Part shown: positions 54,930 to 64,000 of the stretch, in pieces
Position numbering within the stretch: the first letter of the stretch is position 1
How the letters are laid out: every line of letters starts with the position of its first letter
Source: Vibrio orientalis CIP 102891 = ATCC 33934
GTDB lineage: Bacteria > Pseudomonadota > Gammaproteobacteria > Enterobacterales > Vibrionaceae
NCBI RefSeq assembly: GCF_000176235.1
Contig: NZ_ACZV01000004.1
Span: 248,001 to 312,000, forward strand
Reading direction: 5' to 3'
DNA: 64,000 nucleotides
Position numbers and translations under genes: made by a program
The notes under the pieces: model-generated
Database searches by the model: none
Seen by the model: only the letters and a program-made list of their open reading frames with translations
Told to the model about the DNA's origin: nothing

Positions 54930-56654
54930 ATGGAAGCGAAAACAATGACAATGAATAGTCTAACTGTACAAGGTAAAGCGAAGTCTATCTTGGGGCGTAT
55001 TAGCCGCGATAACCTCGTGTTGTTCGGTCTATTAGCCGCACTGTCGACTATGATGGTGTTGTTCATCTTAATGCCGTTATGGGCGATGCTAACAAAAAGT
55101 GTCCAGAACTCGGACGGCGACTTTGTTGGCTTAGCTAACTTTGCTACATACTTCTCTTCATCGAGTCTGTGGGTGTCGGTGGGTAATACCTTCACCTTGG
55201 GGCTGATCGTGACATCGGTTGTGGGTGTGCTTTCTTTCGGCTATGCCTATGCGTTGACACGCTCTTGTATGCCGTTTAAAGGGCTATTCCAAATTTTAGG
55301 GACAGCACCCATTTTGGCTCCGTCGTTGCTGCCAGCGATCAGTTTGATCTTCCTATTTGGTAATCAAGGTGTCGCAAAAGAGATGTTAATGGGCAGTTCC
55401 GTCTACGGAGTGATTGGTATCTCGATGGGTTTGATCTTTTGGACGTTCCCACACGCTTTGATGATTCTTACGACATCGCTGCGGACTTCTGATGCTCGTC
55501 TGTATGAAGCGGCTCGCGCACTGAAAACATCGCCAATTAAAACCTTTTTCATGGTGACCTTACCTGCGGCGAAATACGGTCTGATCAGCACACTTATCGT
55601 TGTTTTTACGTTGGTTATCACTGACTTTGGTGTGCCGAAAGTGATTGGTGGCAGCTACAACGTTCTTGCGACAGATATCTTCAAGCAAGTGGTGGGACAA
55701 CAGAACTTTGCCATGGGTGCGGTAACCAGCATCATGTTGTTGCTCCCTGCTGTGATGGCATTTGGTGCAGACCGCTGGGTGCAGAAAAAACAAAAAAGCC
55801 TATTTGATACTCGGTGGGTGCCTTATCAGCCTGAGCCAAATAAGACGCGTGATGGATTTTGCTTCCTATATTGTTCAATTATTTCCGTCATGGTTTTAGC
55901 TGTGCTGGGGATGGCTGTTTATGGCTCGCTTGTAACATTCTGGCCATGGAACAAAGCATTGACGCTGAATAATTACAACTTTGCAGAGATGAGTACTTAC
56001 GGTTGGAGCCCATTTTTCAACTCGTTAATACTGGCCAGTTGGACGGCGGTCATCGGTACGGCCGTTATCTTTATCGGTGCTTACTGCATTGAAAAAGGTC
56101 GTGCATTTGGACCGGTTCGCCAAGTGATGCAAATGGCCAGTGTCGTACCTATGGCTGTGCCGGGGATGGTGCTTGGTTTAGGCTACATATTTTACTTCAA
56201 TGATACGAACAACCCATTGAACGTACTGTATGGCACGATGGCATTCCTAGTGATTAACACGGTTGTGCATTACTACACCGTGGGGCACATGACGGCTCTT
56301 ACAGCGCTCAAACAGCTTCCGTCAGAGGTCGAAGCCACGGCTGCGTCGGTTAAGCTTCCTCAGTATAAGTTGTTCTTTAAAGTGACATTACCCGTATGTT
56401 TGCCGGCAATTTTAGACATTGCGACTTACTTGTTTGTTAATGCATTGACCACCACTTCTGCGGTAGTATTCCTTTACTCAACCGATACTATCCCAGCGTC
56501 CGTCTCCATTTTGAATATGGATGATGCGGGTCAGACGGGGGCAGCTGCGGCTATGGCTGTGATGATTATGAGCGCTGCCGCAATTGCAAAAATTGTGCAG
56601 ATGACCTTGGGTACATTGTTAGAAAATCGCACTCAAGCTTGGCGTAAAAGATAA
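54930..56654 (+). CDS. 2-aminoethylphosphonate ABC transporter permease (fused double-domain)
   Basis: 574 residues with about 12 membrane segments and two permease halves, each with the EAA loop that contacts the ATPase: LYEAARALKTSPIKTFFMVTLP in the first half and EVEATAASVKLPQYKLFFKVTLP in the second. Fused permeases of this type accompany the PhnS/PhnT-like AEP transporters. The phnR gene follows after nine bases. Confidence 0.92.
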   Translation: MEAKTMTMNSLTVQGKAKSILGRISRDNLVLFGLLAALSTMMVLFILMPLWAMLTKSVQNSDGDFVGLANFATYFSSSSLWVSVGNTFTLGLIVTSVVGVLSFGYAYALTRSCMPFKGLFQILGTAPILAPSLLPAISLIFLFGNQGVAKEMLMGSSVYGVIGISMGLIFWTFPHALMILTTSLRTSDARLYEAARALKTSPIKTFFMVTLPAAKYGLISTLIVVFTLVITDFGVPKVIGGSYNVLATDIFKQVVGQQNFAMGAVTSIMLLLPAVMAFGADRWVQKKQKSLFDTRWVPYQPEPNKTRDGFCFLYCSIISVMVLAVLGMAVYGSLVTFWPWNKALTLNNYNFAEMSTYGWSPFFNSLILASWTAVIGTAVIFIGAYCIEKGRAFGPVRQVMQMASVVPMAVPGMVLGLGYIFYFNDTNNPLNVLYGTMAFLVINTVVHYYTVGHMTALTALKQLPSEVEATAASVKLPQYKLFFKVTLPVCLPAILDIATYLFVNALTTTSAVVFLYSTDTIPASVSILNMDDAGQTGAAAAMAVMIMSAAAIAKIVQMTLGTLLENRTQAWRKR

Positions 56655-56663
56655 GGACACTTC

Positions 56664-57368
56664 GTGCAGTACGTAAAGATAAAAGATTCAATCGTAGAAC
56701 AAATTGATTCAGGTATGCTTTCGCCGCGCCAAAAGCTGCCTGCAGAGCGTAAGTTAGCTGAATCGTTTGATACCACCCGAGTAACCTTACGTGAAGCGCT
56801 GTCTCTTCTGGAAGCAGAAGGGCGTATTTATCGTGAAGACCGCCGAGGTTGGTTTATCTCTCCTGAGCCACTTCGTTATGACCCAACTCAAACTCTGAAC
56901 TTTAGCAATATGGCGACTGCGCAAAATCGTACGCCGAAAACAGAGCTGATTGCGGCGAAAGGAATTTTAGCGGACAAGCAAGCGGTTCGCCTGCTGAACT
57001 TGCAGCCGTTTTCAGATGTGTATCGAGTCGACCGAGTTCGATACCTTGAAGATCGTCCCGTGGTGTATGTGACCAACTACATTAGACCAGAGCTATTCCC
57101 AAACTTGCTCGACTTTGATTTGTCTAACTCGCTAACCGATATTTACCGTGAGCATTTCGGCATGGTTTATCAAAAGATCCGTTACCGTATTAGCACTAGC
57201 AGTTTGCTTGGAGAAACAGCGCAAGCCCTTCGAGCGACTTCAGGCACTCCGGCGATGGTCGTGGAACGCGTGAACTACAACCAGCAAGGTGAGCTGATTG
57301 ACTGTGATATCGAATATTGGCGACATGACGCCATTAGTATTGAGTCGATTGCAGAGCTCCAACGTTAA
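56664..57368 (+). CDS. phnR: GntR-family (UTRA) regulator of AEP genes
   Basis: 234 residues, GTG start at 56664 with AAGGAC upstream. GntR helix-turn-helix KLPAERKLAESFDTTRVTLREALSLLEAEGRIYREDRRGWF and a C-terminal UTRA ligand domain (about 80-232). Being the last gene of the uptake operon, it is under its own control. UTRA regulators bind short GG-T-x-x-A-CC palindromes; three such sites lie at 52319, 52516 and 53788. The inducer is probably AEP or a derivative. Confidence 0.9.
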   Translation: MQYVKIKDSIVEQIDSGMLSPRQKLPAERKLAESFDTTRVTLREALSLLEAEGRIYREDRRGWFISPEPLRYDPTQTLNFSNMATAQNRTPKTELIAAKGILADKQAVRLLNLQPFSDVYRVDRVRYLEDRPVVYVTNYIRPELFPNLLDFDLSNSLTDIYREHFGMVYQKIRYRISTSSLLGETAQALRATSGTPAMVVERVNYNQQGELIDCDIEYWRHDAISIESIAELQR

Positions 57369-57373
57369 CTTCA

Positions 57374-57408
57374 TCTCTAGGCTTAACTAAAGAGAGTAAG
57401 CCTAGAGA
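57374..57408. terminator. 12-bp hairpin after phnR
   Basis: TCTCTAGGCTTA paired with TAAGCCTAGAGA across 11 bases. No T tract, so terminator function is uncertain. Confidence 0.5.
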
Positions 57409-57439
57409 ATATTCTCACCTTTAGACAAAAGGTCTCACT

Positions 57440-58342
57440 ATGTCGTTGTGGGCGATTTGCCTGATAGTCGTTTCTGCTTTACTTCATGCAGGATGGAACC
57501 TACTGAGTAAAAGTAACAAGTCTTCCGGTACAGCCTTCTTTTTATCTAGCAGTGCCGCAGCTTCGCTGATTTTAGCTCCGTTTGTGACTTGGTATTTGCT
57601 CCAAGTTGGCTGGACGGAGCTACCTTCCACATTTTTCTGGTTTCTTTTGTTTAGTGGGGCAGCGCAGGTCGTTTACCTTATTGGGTTAGGGCATGCCTAT
57701 AAACATGGTGATATTGGGGTCATCTATCCGATTGCGAGAGCATTACCTGTTCTTATGGTTGGGGTCGGAACGGCGATTATTGGTCACGTACTGCCAGCTC
57801 AGGTTTGGTTAGGTTTCGTTTTAATAACGTTGGGATGCTTGATTGTACCGCTCTCTTCATTACGCCAAATCAGTATCAAGGAGTATGGTTCACTCGGTGT
57901 TATCTGGGCCTTAATCGCGGCATTGGGAACCACAGGGTATTCTATTCTCGATAAAGAAGCGCTCAACCTCTTAGATGTGACTGATTTCGAAGGAGTAACT
58001 AGTCTTGACTCAGCGATCTTCTATTTAGGTATTCAGTTTTGGGTCATCTTCTTGGTGATAACGGTTTACGTAGCAATAACGCGCCAGTGGGCAGAGTTCT
58101 CACAAGCTTGGCAAATTAGAAAACCGTCAGCGATGGCTGGTTTGATGATGCTAACTACATATGGTTTGGTACTCTATGCGATGACTATGACGACGAATGT
58201 GAGTTACGTAGTGGCGTTACGTCAGCTAAGTATTGTCTTTGGGCTTGTATTTGGGGTGGTATTTCTTGGCGAAAGGTTTGCAATGACGCGGCTGCTAGGG
58301 ACGGGGATAATTTTTGCTGGATTGATACTGACGATCTTATAG
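57440..58342 (+). CDS. EamA/DMT-family membrane transporter
   Basis: 300 residues, ten predicted membrane segments in two EamA repeats (LIVVSALLHAGWNLLSKSNK; GVIWALIAALGTTGYSILDKEAL). Ends FGVVFLGERFAMTRLLGTGIIFAGLILTIL as in drug/metabolite exporters. Lies 71 bases after phnR in the same direction, and may export or import a phosphonate-related amine, but substrate cannot be told. Confidence 0.88.
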   Translation: MSLWAICLIVVSALLHAGWNLLSKSNKSSGTAFFLSSSAAASLILAPFVTWYLLQVGWTELPSTFFWFLLFSGAAQVVYLIGLGHAYKHGDIGVIYPIARALPVLMVGVGTAIIGHVLPAQVWLGFVLITLGCLIVPLSSLRQISIKEYGSLGVIWALIAALGTTGYSILDKEALNLLDVTDFEGVTSLDSAIFYLGIQFWVIFLVITVYVAITRQWAEFSQAWQIRKPSAMAGLMMLTTYGLVLYAMTMTTNVSYVVALRQLSIVFGLVFGVVFLGERFAMTRLLGTGIIFAGLILTIL

Positions 58343-58680
58343 CGTGAACGCTAGATTTATTATGATATTTGTTCAGTACTATATAACGATTTGCTCTAAT
58401 GTTCATGTTGGATAAAACTTTCTTTATTTTCGATTCGAAGTAATAAAGCAATGATTTTACTGACCAAATAAATAACGCATTTTACACGCCATTATATCCT
58501 TACTTTTATTGCTACAAATATTTCATCGCCTATATCAAAAAATTCGAATAACAAGTGCAATTAATTCTAATTCTTTCAGGTCTTATTGTTCGTACCATAT
58601 AGGTATTCGAGCGGTGGAGTATAGCTCGACTTTATAAAACTCTACATTTGTAGAGTGGTAAGGTAACTAAGGAGTCAGTT
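58343..58680. other. AT-rich spacer before the DUF3316 gene
   Basis: 338 bases without a convincing gene. It holds a perfect 7+7 inverted repeat CTCTACA-TT-TGTAGAG at 58640-58655, overlapping the likely promoter or leader of the DUF3316 gene, and TATAAAA just before it at 58633. A regulator-binding site or a leader hairpin are both possible. Confidence 0.45.
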
Positions 58681-59040
58681 ATGATTAAGGTAATAAGTTT
58701 AGCAAGCGTAATGTTATTCAGTTCTGTTGCGTTGGCTGGGTATGGTGGTTTTAGCAATGTGGTTGAAAGTGAAACAATGCAGGGTGACGCTATGTCCACT
58801 AAAGATGCAGCGGTTAAAGAAGGTCAAGAAATTGTTGGTGGGTTGAGTAGTTTGAGTTCATATGAATTGAGTACGAACGTAAATTATCCTAATCATGATC
58901 AAATTGACTACTCGTCTTTTGAACTACTCGAATCAAATATTAAAGTTGAGGAAGTAATCTCTGAAGATGGAAATGTGGCATATAAACCAGTGGTTAACAT
59001 GAAATATCAATTTTCCGCACGTGATCGAGGTCGAGACTAA
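58681..59040 (+). CDS. DUF3316 secreted protein
   Basis: 119 residues with a signal peptide (VISLASVMLFSSVALAGYGG). The mature part, TKDAAVKEGQEIVGGLSSLSSYELS with VNMKYQFSARDRG at the end, fits the small DUF3316 family common in vibrios. Function unknown. A good AGGAG-type site precedes the ATG and a terminator follows. Confidence 0.75.
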   Translation: MIKVISLASVMLFSSVALAGYGGFSNVVESETMQGDAMSTKDAAVKEGQEIVGGLSSLSSYELSTNVNYPNHDQIDYSSFELLESNIKVEEVISEDGNVAYKPVVNMKYQFSARDRGRD

Positions 59041-59078
59041 TTAAATTGAACAACTGTTTTTGCTAGCATCTAATATGA

Positions 59079-59104
59079 AAAACCCAAGCGTTTGCTTGGG
59101 TTTT
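59079..59104. terminator. bidirectional intrinsic terminator
   Basis: AAAACCCAAGC-GTTT-GCTTGGGTTTT between convergent genes. Confidence 0.9.
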
Positions 59105-59127
59105 GTATTTTTGGCTATCAGATTTAG

Positions 59128-60603
59128 TTAGCTTTCTGCTTTAACAAGCTCAGGCTGCTGCTCTGCACGTGCAGTTTCAAGCATCTTACGAATGATGACT
59201 GATGAAACCAGTGCAATTGCGACCATAACGACAGCTAGGATAGTTAACAGTTGGAAGTAGTCACCATATACCGTTTGTACCACTTCTTGTGTGATCTCTT
59301 GGCCTTTCTCTAAAGCGATAGAAGTAGAGAACACTGCGCCTACAATACCACTTAATGCCATTGCAACAGAGAATAGTGATACTGAAAAGCCTTCAATATG
59401 CTTTGGTGTTACCGACAGAATGAACGCCACAACTAAGCTACCTACAATTACTTCGGCAAATGCTTGGAAGAAGTGAATGGCTAGGAAAATTTCTGGACGA
59501 ATAATAACGTCTTCACCAACGTTCATGACCGCCATAGTTAGAATACCAAAGGCAATCGCCGTGAAAATGAAAGCGAAACCGATCTTAGTTGCGGTAGAGA
59601 AGTTGATGCCTTTCTTTTCCAATGAAGAGAATGTGTAAGCAATCACTGGACCCGCAACAATACACCATAGAGGGTTCATTGCCATTGATGCTTCTGGCGC
59701 GATTGGGATGAGGTTAAATAGGTCGCCGCGCATTGTGTTGATCGTTACCATGGTCATAGATGTCATCATCTGACCGTAGTAAACGAAGAAACAGGTAGTC
59801 AGCACTGTCATGATTAGGATGGTGCCCATTTTAAGCGCGTCAGACTTACCCGATTTGAACATCAATGAAATGAAATACAAGATCGCCGCTGCGCCGATTG
59901 CGTAGACGATGTTTTGACCGATATCCATGTTAGAGAACATGAAAAATACCAGACTAACCATCGCTGCAGAAAGGCCTAGGAAAGCAACCCAGTTTTTTAC
60001 GCTGACAGGCTTTTGGTCGATCTCAGCACCAACACTAACTAGCTGCTTGTTGAAGATAACCAAAACCGCAAAGGCAAATGCTGCCATTACCGCAGATAGC
60101 ATGAAGCTGCCGTGGAAACCAATAACAAGAACGAACATTGGGAATAGATATTGGCCTAATAACGCGCCGACATTGTTCACTGAGTAGTTTACAGGATAGC
60201 CGTTCTCAAAATCTTCTTCTGTTGCAAAAGTGCGTTTGTAAAGACTTGGGTAAGAAGGAGACATCAAACCGCGAGCGTAGCTAGCCAGTGCGATACCGAC
60301 TAAAGCCATAGGCACATTAGTTGTTGAAGCACCAAGAACCAATAGTGTGTAGCCAGTGGCGAATGTACCGTAAGCGATCGTCAAAGAACGGTATGCGCCA
60401 AGGAATTTATCTGCTATAAAGCCGCCTGCAATGGCAAACAGCGGGCCGATGGAAGAGAAAGCACCGACAACCATCATGGTATCAGCTTCGCTATACCCTA
60501 GATCTTCTAAGAAGAAACGGGTCAAAATTACCATCACACCATAGAATGATAAGCCAAACATTGCTTGGCAGAACATCATTGATTTATTAAGTTTGTTCCA
60601 CAT
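59128..60603 (-). CDS. POT-family/MFS proton-coupled transporter
   Basis: 491 residues from ATG 60603 (a frame to 60630 adds nine weak residues). About 12-14 membrane segments. The N-terminal half has FGLSFYGVMVILTRFFLEDLGYSEADTMMVVGAFSSIGPLFAIAGGFIADKFLGAYRSL, the POT-like pattern (G-x-x-x-D-x-x-x-G-x-x-x-T/S), and GLMSPSYPSLYKRTF. POT transporters take up di- and tripeptides. The ExxER motif is not obvious, so this is a divergent member. Divergent from an M14 peptidase gene, fitting a peptide-use role. Confidence 0.8.
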   Translation of the reverse strand: MWNKLNKSMMFCQAMFGLSFYGVMVILTRFFLEDLGYSEADTMMVVGAFSSIGPLFAIAGGFIADKFLGAYRSLTIAYGTFATGYTLLVLGASTTNVPMALVGIALASYARGLMSPSYPSLYKRTFATEEDFENGYPVNYSVNNVGALLGQYLFPMFVLVIGFHGSFMLSAVMAAFAFAVLVIFNKQLVSVGAEIDQKPVSVKNWVAFLGLSAAMVSLVFFMFSNMDIGQNIVYAIGAAAILYFISLMFKSGKSDALKMGTILIMTVLTTCFFVYYGQMMTSMTMVTINTMRGDLFNLIPIAPEASMAMNPLWCIVAGPVIAYTFSSLEKKGINFSTATKIGFAFIFTAIAFGILTMAVMNVGEDVIIRPEIFLAIHFFQAFAEVIVGSLVVAFILSVTPKHIEGFSVSLFSVAMALSGIVGAVFSTSIALEKGQEITQEVVQTVYGDYFQLLTILAVVMVAIALVSSVIIRKMLETARAEQQPELVKAES

Positions 60604-60882
60604 AATAGTCTCATTTTGTTGGTATAACACAGAATTAACATCTAATTATGTTATCAGTTCTGGTATGTTATAAATTGAAACAATTATCGCAGAAATCGTT
60701 TTTGATGCACGATTTTTTCTCAATTTCGCATAAATTTTTATAATGAACTTGATCTAAAACGTTTGCGCTGGATATATCTTTTAAACAATGCTGACAAATC
60801 TAAGCAGTAAATCGATTTTTTAAGGTCTATCTTTGTGTTAGCCTCGCGCAATGCTGTACAAATGTATAAGGAATGTAACGCA

Positions 60883-62007
60883 ATGAAGATTTTTAGTAAT
60901 TTCGATAGTGGTAGTATTGAAGTCGTCAGTATTGACAATAAAGATCGCATCGAATTAAAAATTCCAAACGACAATCAGTCGGAGTTTTATCAGTGGTTTC
61001 ACTTTCGTCTCGAAACAGAAGCTGAGCAATCACACACTATTTCTTTGTTGGACCTAAAAGGTTCTGCTTATCCTGAGGGGTGGAAAGGGTACGATGTCGT
61101 CGCATCGTATGATCGTGAAGAGTGGTTCCGTATTCCTGCTGAGTTTGATGGCGATACGCTAACGTTTACCGTTATTCCAGAGCGTAGCTCTATCTATTTT
61201 GCTTACTTTGCCCCTTATACCTATGATCGCCATCTTGATCTGATTCATATGGCGCAGTCTGCGCATCATTGCCAGCTAGAGACATTGGGCCAAACGTTAG
61301 ATGGTAATGATATGAGCCTATTAACGTTTGGTGAAGAGGAAGAAGGCAAGAAGAAAATCTGGTTGATCGCTCGACAGCACCCTGGCGAAACCATGGCAGA
61401 GTGGTTTATGGAAGGCCTCATTCAACGTTTGTTGGATGAAGATGATGTTACGTCACGTGCGTTGTTAGAAAATGCGGTACTTTACGTTGTGCCAAACATG
61501 AATCCTGATGGCGGTATTCGTGGTCATTTGCGCTGCAATGCGATTGGTGTGAACTTAAACCGTGAATGGCAAACGCCGTCAATGGAGCGAAGCCCTGAAG
61601 TTTTCTTAGTTCGCGAACGCATGCTGGAAACTGGTGTTGATATGTTCTTAGACATTCACGGCGACGAAGCGATTCCATATAACTTTGCAGCAGGTTCTGA
61701 AGGTATTCCGTCATATGATGAGCGTTTAGCCAACTTGGAAAATGCGTTCAAGCAAGCTCTGTTGACTGTGACACCAGAATTCCAAGATGAATATGGTTAC
61801 GATAAAGATGAGCTAGGCAAAGCAAACTTAACTGTCGGCTCAAACTGGGTTGGCGAGCAGTTTAAGTGCCTTTCTTACACGATTGAAATGCCGTTTAAAG
61901 ATAACAATGACTACCCAGATCCACTTTACGGCTGGTCACCAGAGCGTAGCGTGAAGTTTGGTCATGATATGCTAGCAGCAACACTGGCTGTTGTTGATAA
62001 AGTCTAA
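60883..62007 (+). CDS. M14-family metallocarboxypeptidase (cytosolic CCP-like)
   Basis: 374 residues from ATG 60883 (AAGGAATG upstream). No signal peptide. An N-terminal beta domain (1-120), then M14 catalytic residues: zinc ligands in RQHPGETMAEW (H-x-x-E) and DIHGDEAIPYNF (H), substrate-binding MNPDGGIRGHLRCNAIGVNLNREW, and general-base Glu in SYTIEMPFKDN. This is the layout of cytosolic carboxypeptidases related to eukaryotic deglutamylases. Substrate unknown. Divergent from the POT-type transporter, perhaps jointly using peptides. Confidence 0.92.
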   Translation: MKIFSNFDSGSIEVVSIDNKDRIELKIPNDNQSEFYQWFHFRLETEAEQSHTISLLDLKGSAYPEGWKGYDVVASYDREEWFRIPAEFDGDTLTFTVIPERSSIYFAYFAPYTYDRHLDLIHMAQSAHHCQLETLGQTLDGNDMSLLTFGEEEEGKKKIWLIARQHPGETMAEWFMEGLIQRLLDEDDVTSRALLENAVLYVVPNMNPDGGIRGHLRCNAIGVNLNREWQTPSMERSPEVFLVRERMLETGVDMFLDIHGDEAIPYNFAAGSEGIPSYDERLANLENAFKQALLTVTPEFQDEYGYDKDELGKANLTVGSNWVGEQFKCLSYTIEMPFKDNNDYPDPLYGWSPERSVKFGHDMLAATLAVVDKV

Positions 62008-62027
62008 CCACTTTAATCACTGATCGA

Positions 62028-62051
62028 AGCGCGGGACTCCCCGCGCTTTTT
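62028..62051 (+). terminator. intrinsic terminator
   Basis: AGCGCGGG-ACTC-CCCGCGCT followed by TTTT, after the carboxypeptidase gene. Confidence 0.88.
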
Positions 62052-62146
62052 CGTTAGTATTTCTAACGGTTTTGTACAGTTATCCTCGCTGTGCGCGATT
62101 TTATTCCCCATGTAGAGTTTCTTTAAATAAATTTAAGGAAATCATC

Positions 62147-63550
62147 ATGTCTCAACACCTTTCTTATTGGTTTAAGCAGGCGCTAGAGCGCGAACAACCT
62201 CTTACTACTTATACACTTGATCAAGACATCGAAGCGGACGTCGCAATTGTTGGCGGAGGCTATACCGGTTTATGGACAGCTATCTTACTTAAACAGCAGC
62301 AACCTGAGCTAAAAGTTGTGGTTATCGAAAAGTCACTGTGTGGAAGTGGTGCGTCCGGAGCAAATGGTGGATGTATGCTGACTTGGTCAACTAAGTATCC
62401 GACATTGAAGCGTTTGTTCGGTGAGCAACAAGCAAAGTGGCTGGTGGAAGAATCAGAAAAGGCTATCTATGAAATAGAGCAATTTTGCACCGAACATGAG
62501 ATTGATGCAGAGCTGTTTCGGCATGGCACTTTTTATACTGCGACTAATAGTGCACAAATGGGACAGATGGCTCCCGTGCTTGAACAGTTGGATCAGTTAG
62601 GTTGCAACAGTTGGACGGAGTGTGAAGCTGAGCAAATAGTCTTGAAAGCAGGATCGCGTCAACATAAGGAAGGTTACTACTCGCCCGCAGCCGCGAGTGT
62701 CCAGCCTGCGCTTTTGGTTAGGGGATTACGTCAAGTCGCCTTAAAACTTGGTGTTAAGGTGTATGAGAATACTCCAATGGCATTTATAGAATATGGTCAG
62801 CCAGCCACTATCCAAACACCGAAAGCCAAGATATCAGCGCAGAAGGTGGTACTCGGACTTAATGCCTGGATGTTGGATCATTTCAAGCAGTTCAAAAACA
62901 GTATCGTGGTTGTGTCGTCTGATATGGTGATTACCGAGCCTGTGCTAGATAAGTTATCCGCAATGGGGTTAGATACTGGAGTGACAGTTGTTGATTCGCG
63001 CATCTTTGTCCATTACTACCGAGATACGGCCGACGGTAGGTTAATGTTGGGTAAAGGTGGAAATCACTTTTCGTATGGAAACAAAGTGGATGTGATGTTT
63101 AACCGTCAATCTGGGTATACCCAATTATTAAGAGAGTCATTCAATAAACTTTTTCCAAGTTTGAGTGATACAGAGTTTGCTTATAACTGGACAGGCGCGT
63201 CAGATCGTAGCGTAACTGGCTTACCATTCTTTGGCCATTTGGACAGCCAATCAAATATTGTCTATGGGTTTGGTTATTCTGGAAATGGGGTTGCTCAGAC
63301 GCGTATAGGGGCAAAAATTCTCTCCTCTATGGTTTTGGATCTCGATAACCAATGGAGTCAATGTGGGCTGGCACAAGGGCCTTTAGGACACTTTCCACCA
63401 GAACCTATCAGATGGTTTGGCGCCATGATGGTGAGAAATGCTGTGCGACGTAAAGAAGAGGCCGAAGATAATGAGTTGCGACCTTTGGTTTGGGATAAGT
63501 GGTTGTCTAAATTGGCTGGTGCTGCGGGCAAGGCAGATAAGCTAGAGTAA
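62147..63550 (+). CDS. FAD-dependent (DAO-family) oxidoreductase
   Basis: 467 residues from ATG 62147 (AAGGAAATC upstream); a frame from 62072 lacks a site. Dinucleotide-binding motif VAIVGGGYTGLWTAILLKQ with the acidic strand end VVIEKSLCGSGASGANGG, typical of the DAO family, and C-terminal YGFGYSGNGVAQTRIGAKIL, the second FAD contact. Similar in layout to gamma-glutamylputrescine oxidase and other amine oxidases. Substrate unknown; a partly seen GcvA-like LysR gene follows in the same direction and may regulate it. Confidence 0.88.
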   Translation: MSQHLSYWFKQALEREQPLTTYTLDQDIEADVAIVGGGYTGLWTAILLKQQQPELKVVVIEKSLCGSGASGANGGCMLTWSTKYPTLKRLFGEQQAKWLVEESEKAIYEIEQFCTEHEIDAELFRHGTFYTATNSAQMGQMAPVLEQLDQLGCNSWTECEAEQIVLKAGSRQHKEGYYSPAAASVQPALLVRGLRQVALKLGVKVYENTPMAFIEYGQPATIQTPKAKISAQKVVLGLNAWMLDHFKQFKNSIVVVSSDMVITEPVLDKLSAMGLDTGVTVVDSRIFVHYYRDTADGRLMLGKGGNHFSYGNKVDVMFNRQSGYTQLLRESFNKLFPSLSDTEFAYNWTGASDRSVTGLPFFGHLDSQSNIVYGFGYSGNGVAQTRIGAKILSSMVLDLDNQWSQCGLAQGPLGHFPPEPIRWFGAMMVRNAVRRKEEAEDNELRPLVWDKWLSKLAGAAGKADKLE

Positions 63551-63567
63551 CCTTATTGTAATACGGA

Positions 63568-63598
63568 CTTGGCATAGTTAAGTTTTTCCTATGCCAAG
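63568..63598. terminator. 10-bp inverted repeat before the LysR gene
   Basis: CTTGGCATAG and CTATGCCAAG, 11 bases apart, 10 bases before the LysR start codon. The hairpin loop is AT-rich and there is no T tract after it. It could be a terminator-like structure, or control the LysR gene's translation. Confidence 0.4.
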
Positions 63599-63607
63599 CC
63601 TATAGTT

Positions 63608-64000
63608 ATGTCGCTCGCCAACCCTAGATTCCTTCCTCCTTTAAATGCTTTAAAGGCCTTTGAGTCTGCCGCTCGATTACAGAGCTTAACCAAAGCGGCT
63701 GAAGAGCTGTATGTTACACGGGCCGCTGTAAGTCAGCAGGTAAAGCAGTTAGAAGGGTATTTGGGGGCTACGTTGTTTGAGCGTAAAGGCGCAAAGCTGA
63801 CGCTGACACAGGACGCAGAGTATTATCTCCCGCTCTTGACACAAACCTTCCACTCTTTATCTGTCGGAACGGAACAACTGTTTGCTAGAAAGCCGCGACA
63901 CACTGTCGTGGTCGGCGTGGCACAAAGTTTCTGCACCAAATGGTTGATTCCTAGGTTAAGTGACTTTCGGCGTCAATACCCTGATATTGATCTTAAGTTT
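63608..64000 (+). CDS. LysR-family regulator, GcvA-like (3' end cut by window)
   Basis: 131 codons visible from ATG 63608. FLPPLNALKAFESAARLQSLTKAAEELYVTRAAVSQQVKQLE is the GcvA/AmpR-type N-terminus, and FERKGAKLTLTQDAEYYLPLLT follows as in this subgroup. The effector domain begins at about residue 92 (HTVVVGVAQSF) and is cut off. Probably regulates a nearby gene such as the oxidoreductase. Confidence 0.9.
   Translation, partial: MSLANPRFLPPLNALKAFESAARLQSLTKAAEELYVTRAAVSQQVKQLEGYLGATLFERKGAKLTLTQDAEYYLPLLTQTFHSLSVGTEQLFARKPRHTVVVGVAQSFCTKWLIPRLSDFRRQYPDIDLKF

Overview
The window reads as a stretch of a Vibrio chromosome. The pointers are the thrS-infC-rpmI-rplT cluster (infC with an AUU start) followed directly by a Vibrio-type chromosomal integron integrase, a full 2-aminoethylphosphonate (AEP) locus, a second secD-secF pair without yajC, and many signalling proteins. 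In V. cholerae thrS-infC-rpmI-rplT-intI lies on the secondary chromosome, so a secondary replicon is plausible here, but this is inference. I saw no tRNA, rRNA, CRISPR array, insertion sequence or prophage.

Layout. 0-1.2 kb: a truncated YfcZ/YiiS-type gene and a TetR regulator. 1.2-11.2 kb: an Aer-type chemoreceptor diverges from a stressosome operon (RsbR with a globin sensor, RsbS, RsbT, RsbX) whose genes run overlapping into a hybrid histidine kinase and a REC-HD-GYP c-di-GMP phosphodiesterase, then a REC-CheC protein and a PAS protein. This links an oxygen/redox sensor complex to two-component and c-di-GMP output instead of a sigma factor. 11.2-18.5 kb: NAD(P)HX repair enzyme, the translation cluster, the integron integrase with no recognisable cassettes, and DUF2059 and ASCH genes. 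18.5-27.1 kb: cation efflux, LysR, methyltransferase, acetoacetyl-CoA synthetase, phenylalanine hydroxylase plus pterin dehydratase, and a GGDEF-EAL membrane protein.

27.1-29.2 kb is the most notable part: a fluoride riboswitch aptamer with a Shine-Dalgarno-sequestering hairpin sits in front of a two-gene operon (IscU-like scaffold plus GGGtGRT protein) with no fluoride exporter nearby. 29.2-40.6 kb is an envelope/metal region: an orphan CI-like regulator with a palindromic operator candidate, zevAB- and znuA-like zinc uptake genes, a PAP2 phosphatase, a DsbA-like protein, a trimeric autotransporter-like protein, two outer-membrane barrels, a NylB-like hydrolase and three unrecognised envelope proteins. 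A motif resembling the regulator's palindrome recurs upstream of the hydrolase and, more weakly, one barrel gene.

40.7-48.9 kb: secDF, dienelactone hydrolase, iron alcohol dehydrogenase, a small acidic protein, YjjG, a YafY-type regulator, an ABM-like protein and a cold-shock/DUF1294 fusion. 48.9-58.3 kb: AEP catabolism (phnW, pbfA, phnX) divergent from AEP uptake and phnR, with three near-identical TGGTAnAnACCA operators marking a regulon. 58.3-64 kb: a DUF3316 secreted protein, a POT-type transporter, an M14 carboxypeptidase, a DAO-family oxidoreductase, and a LysR gene cut by the window edge.
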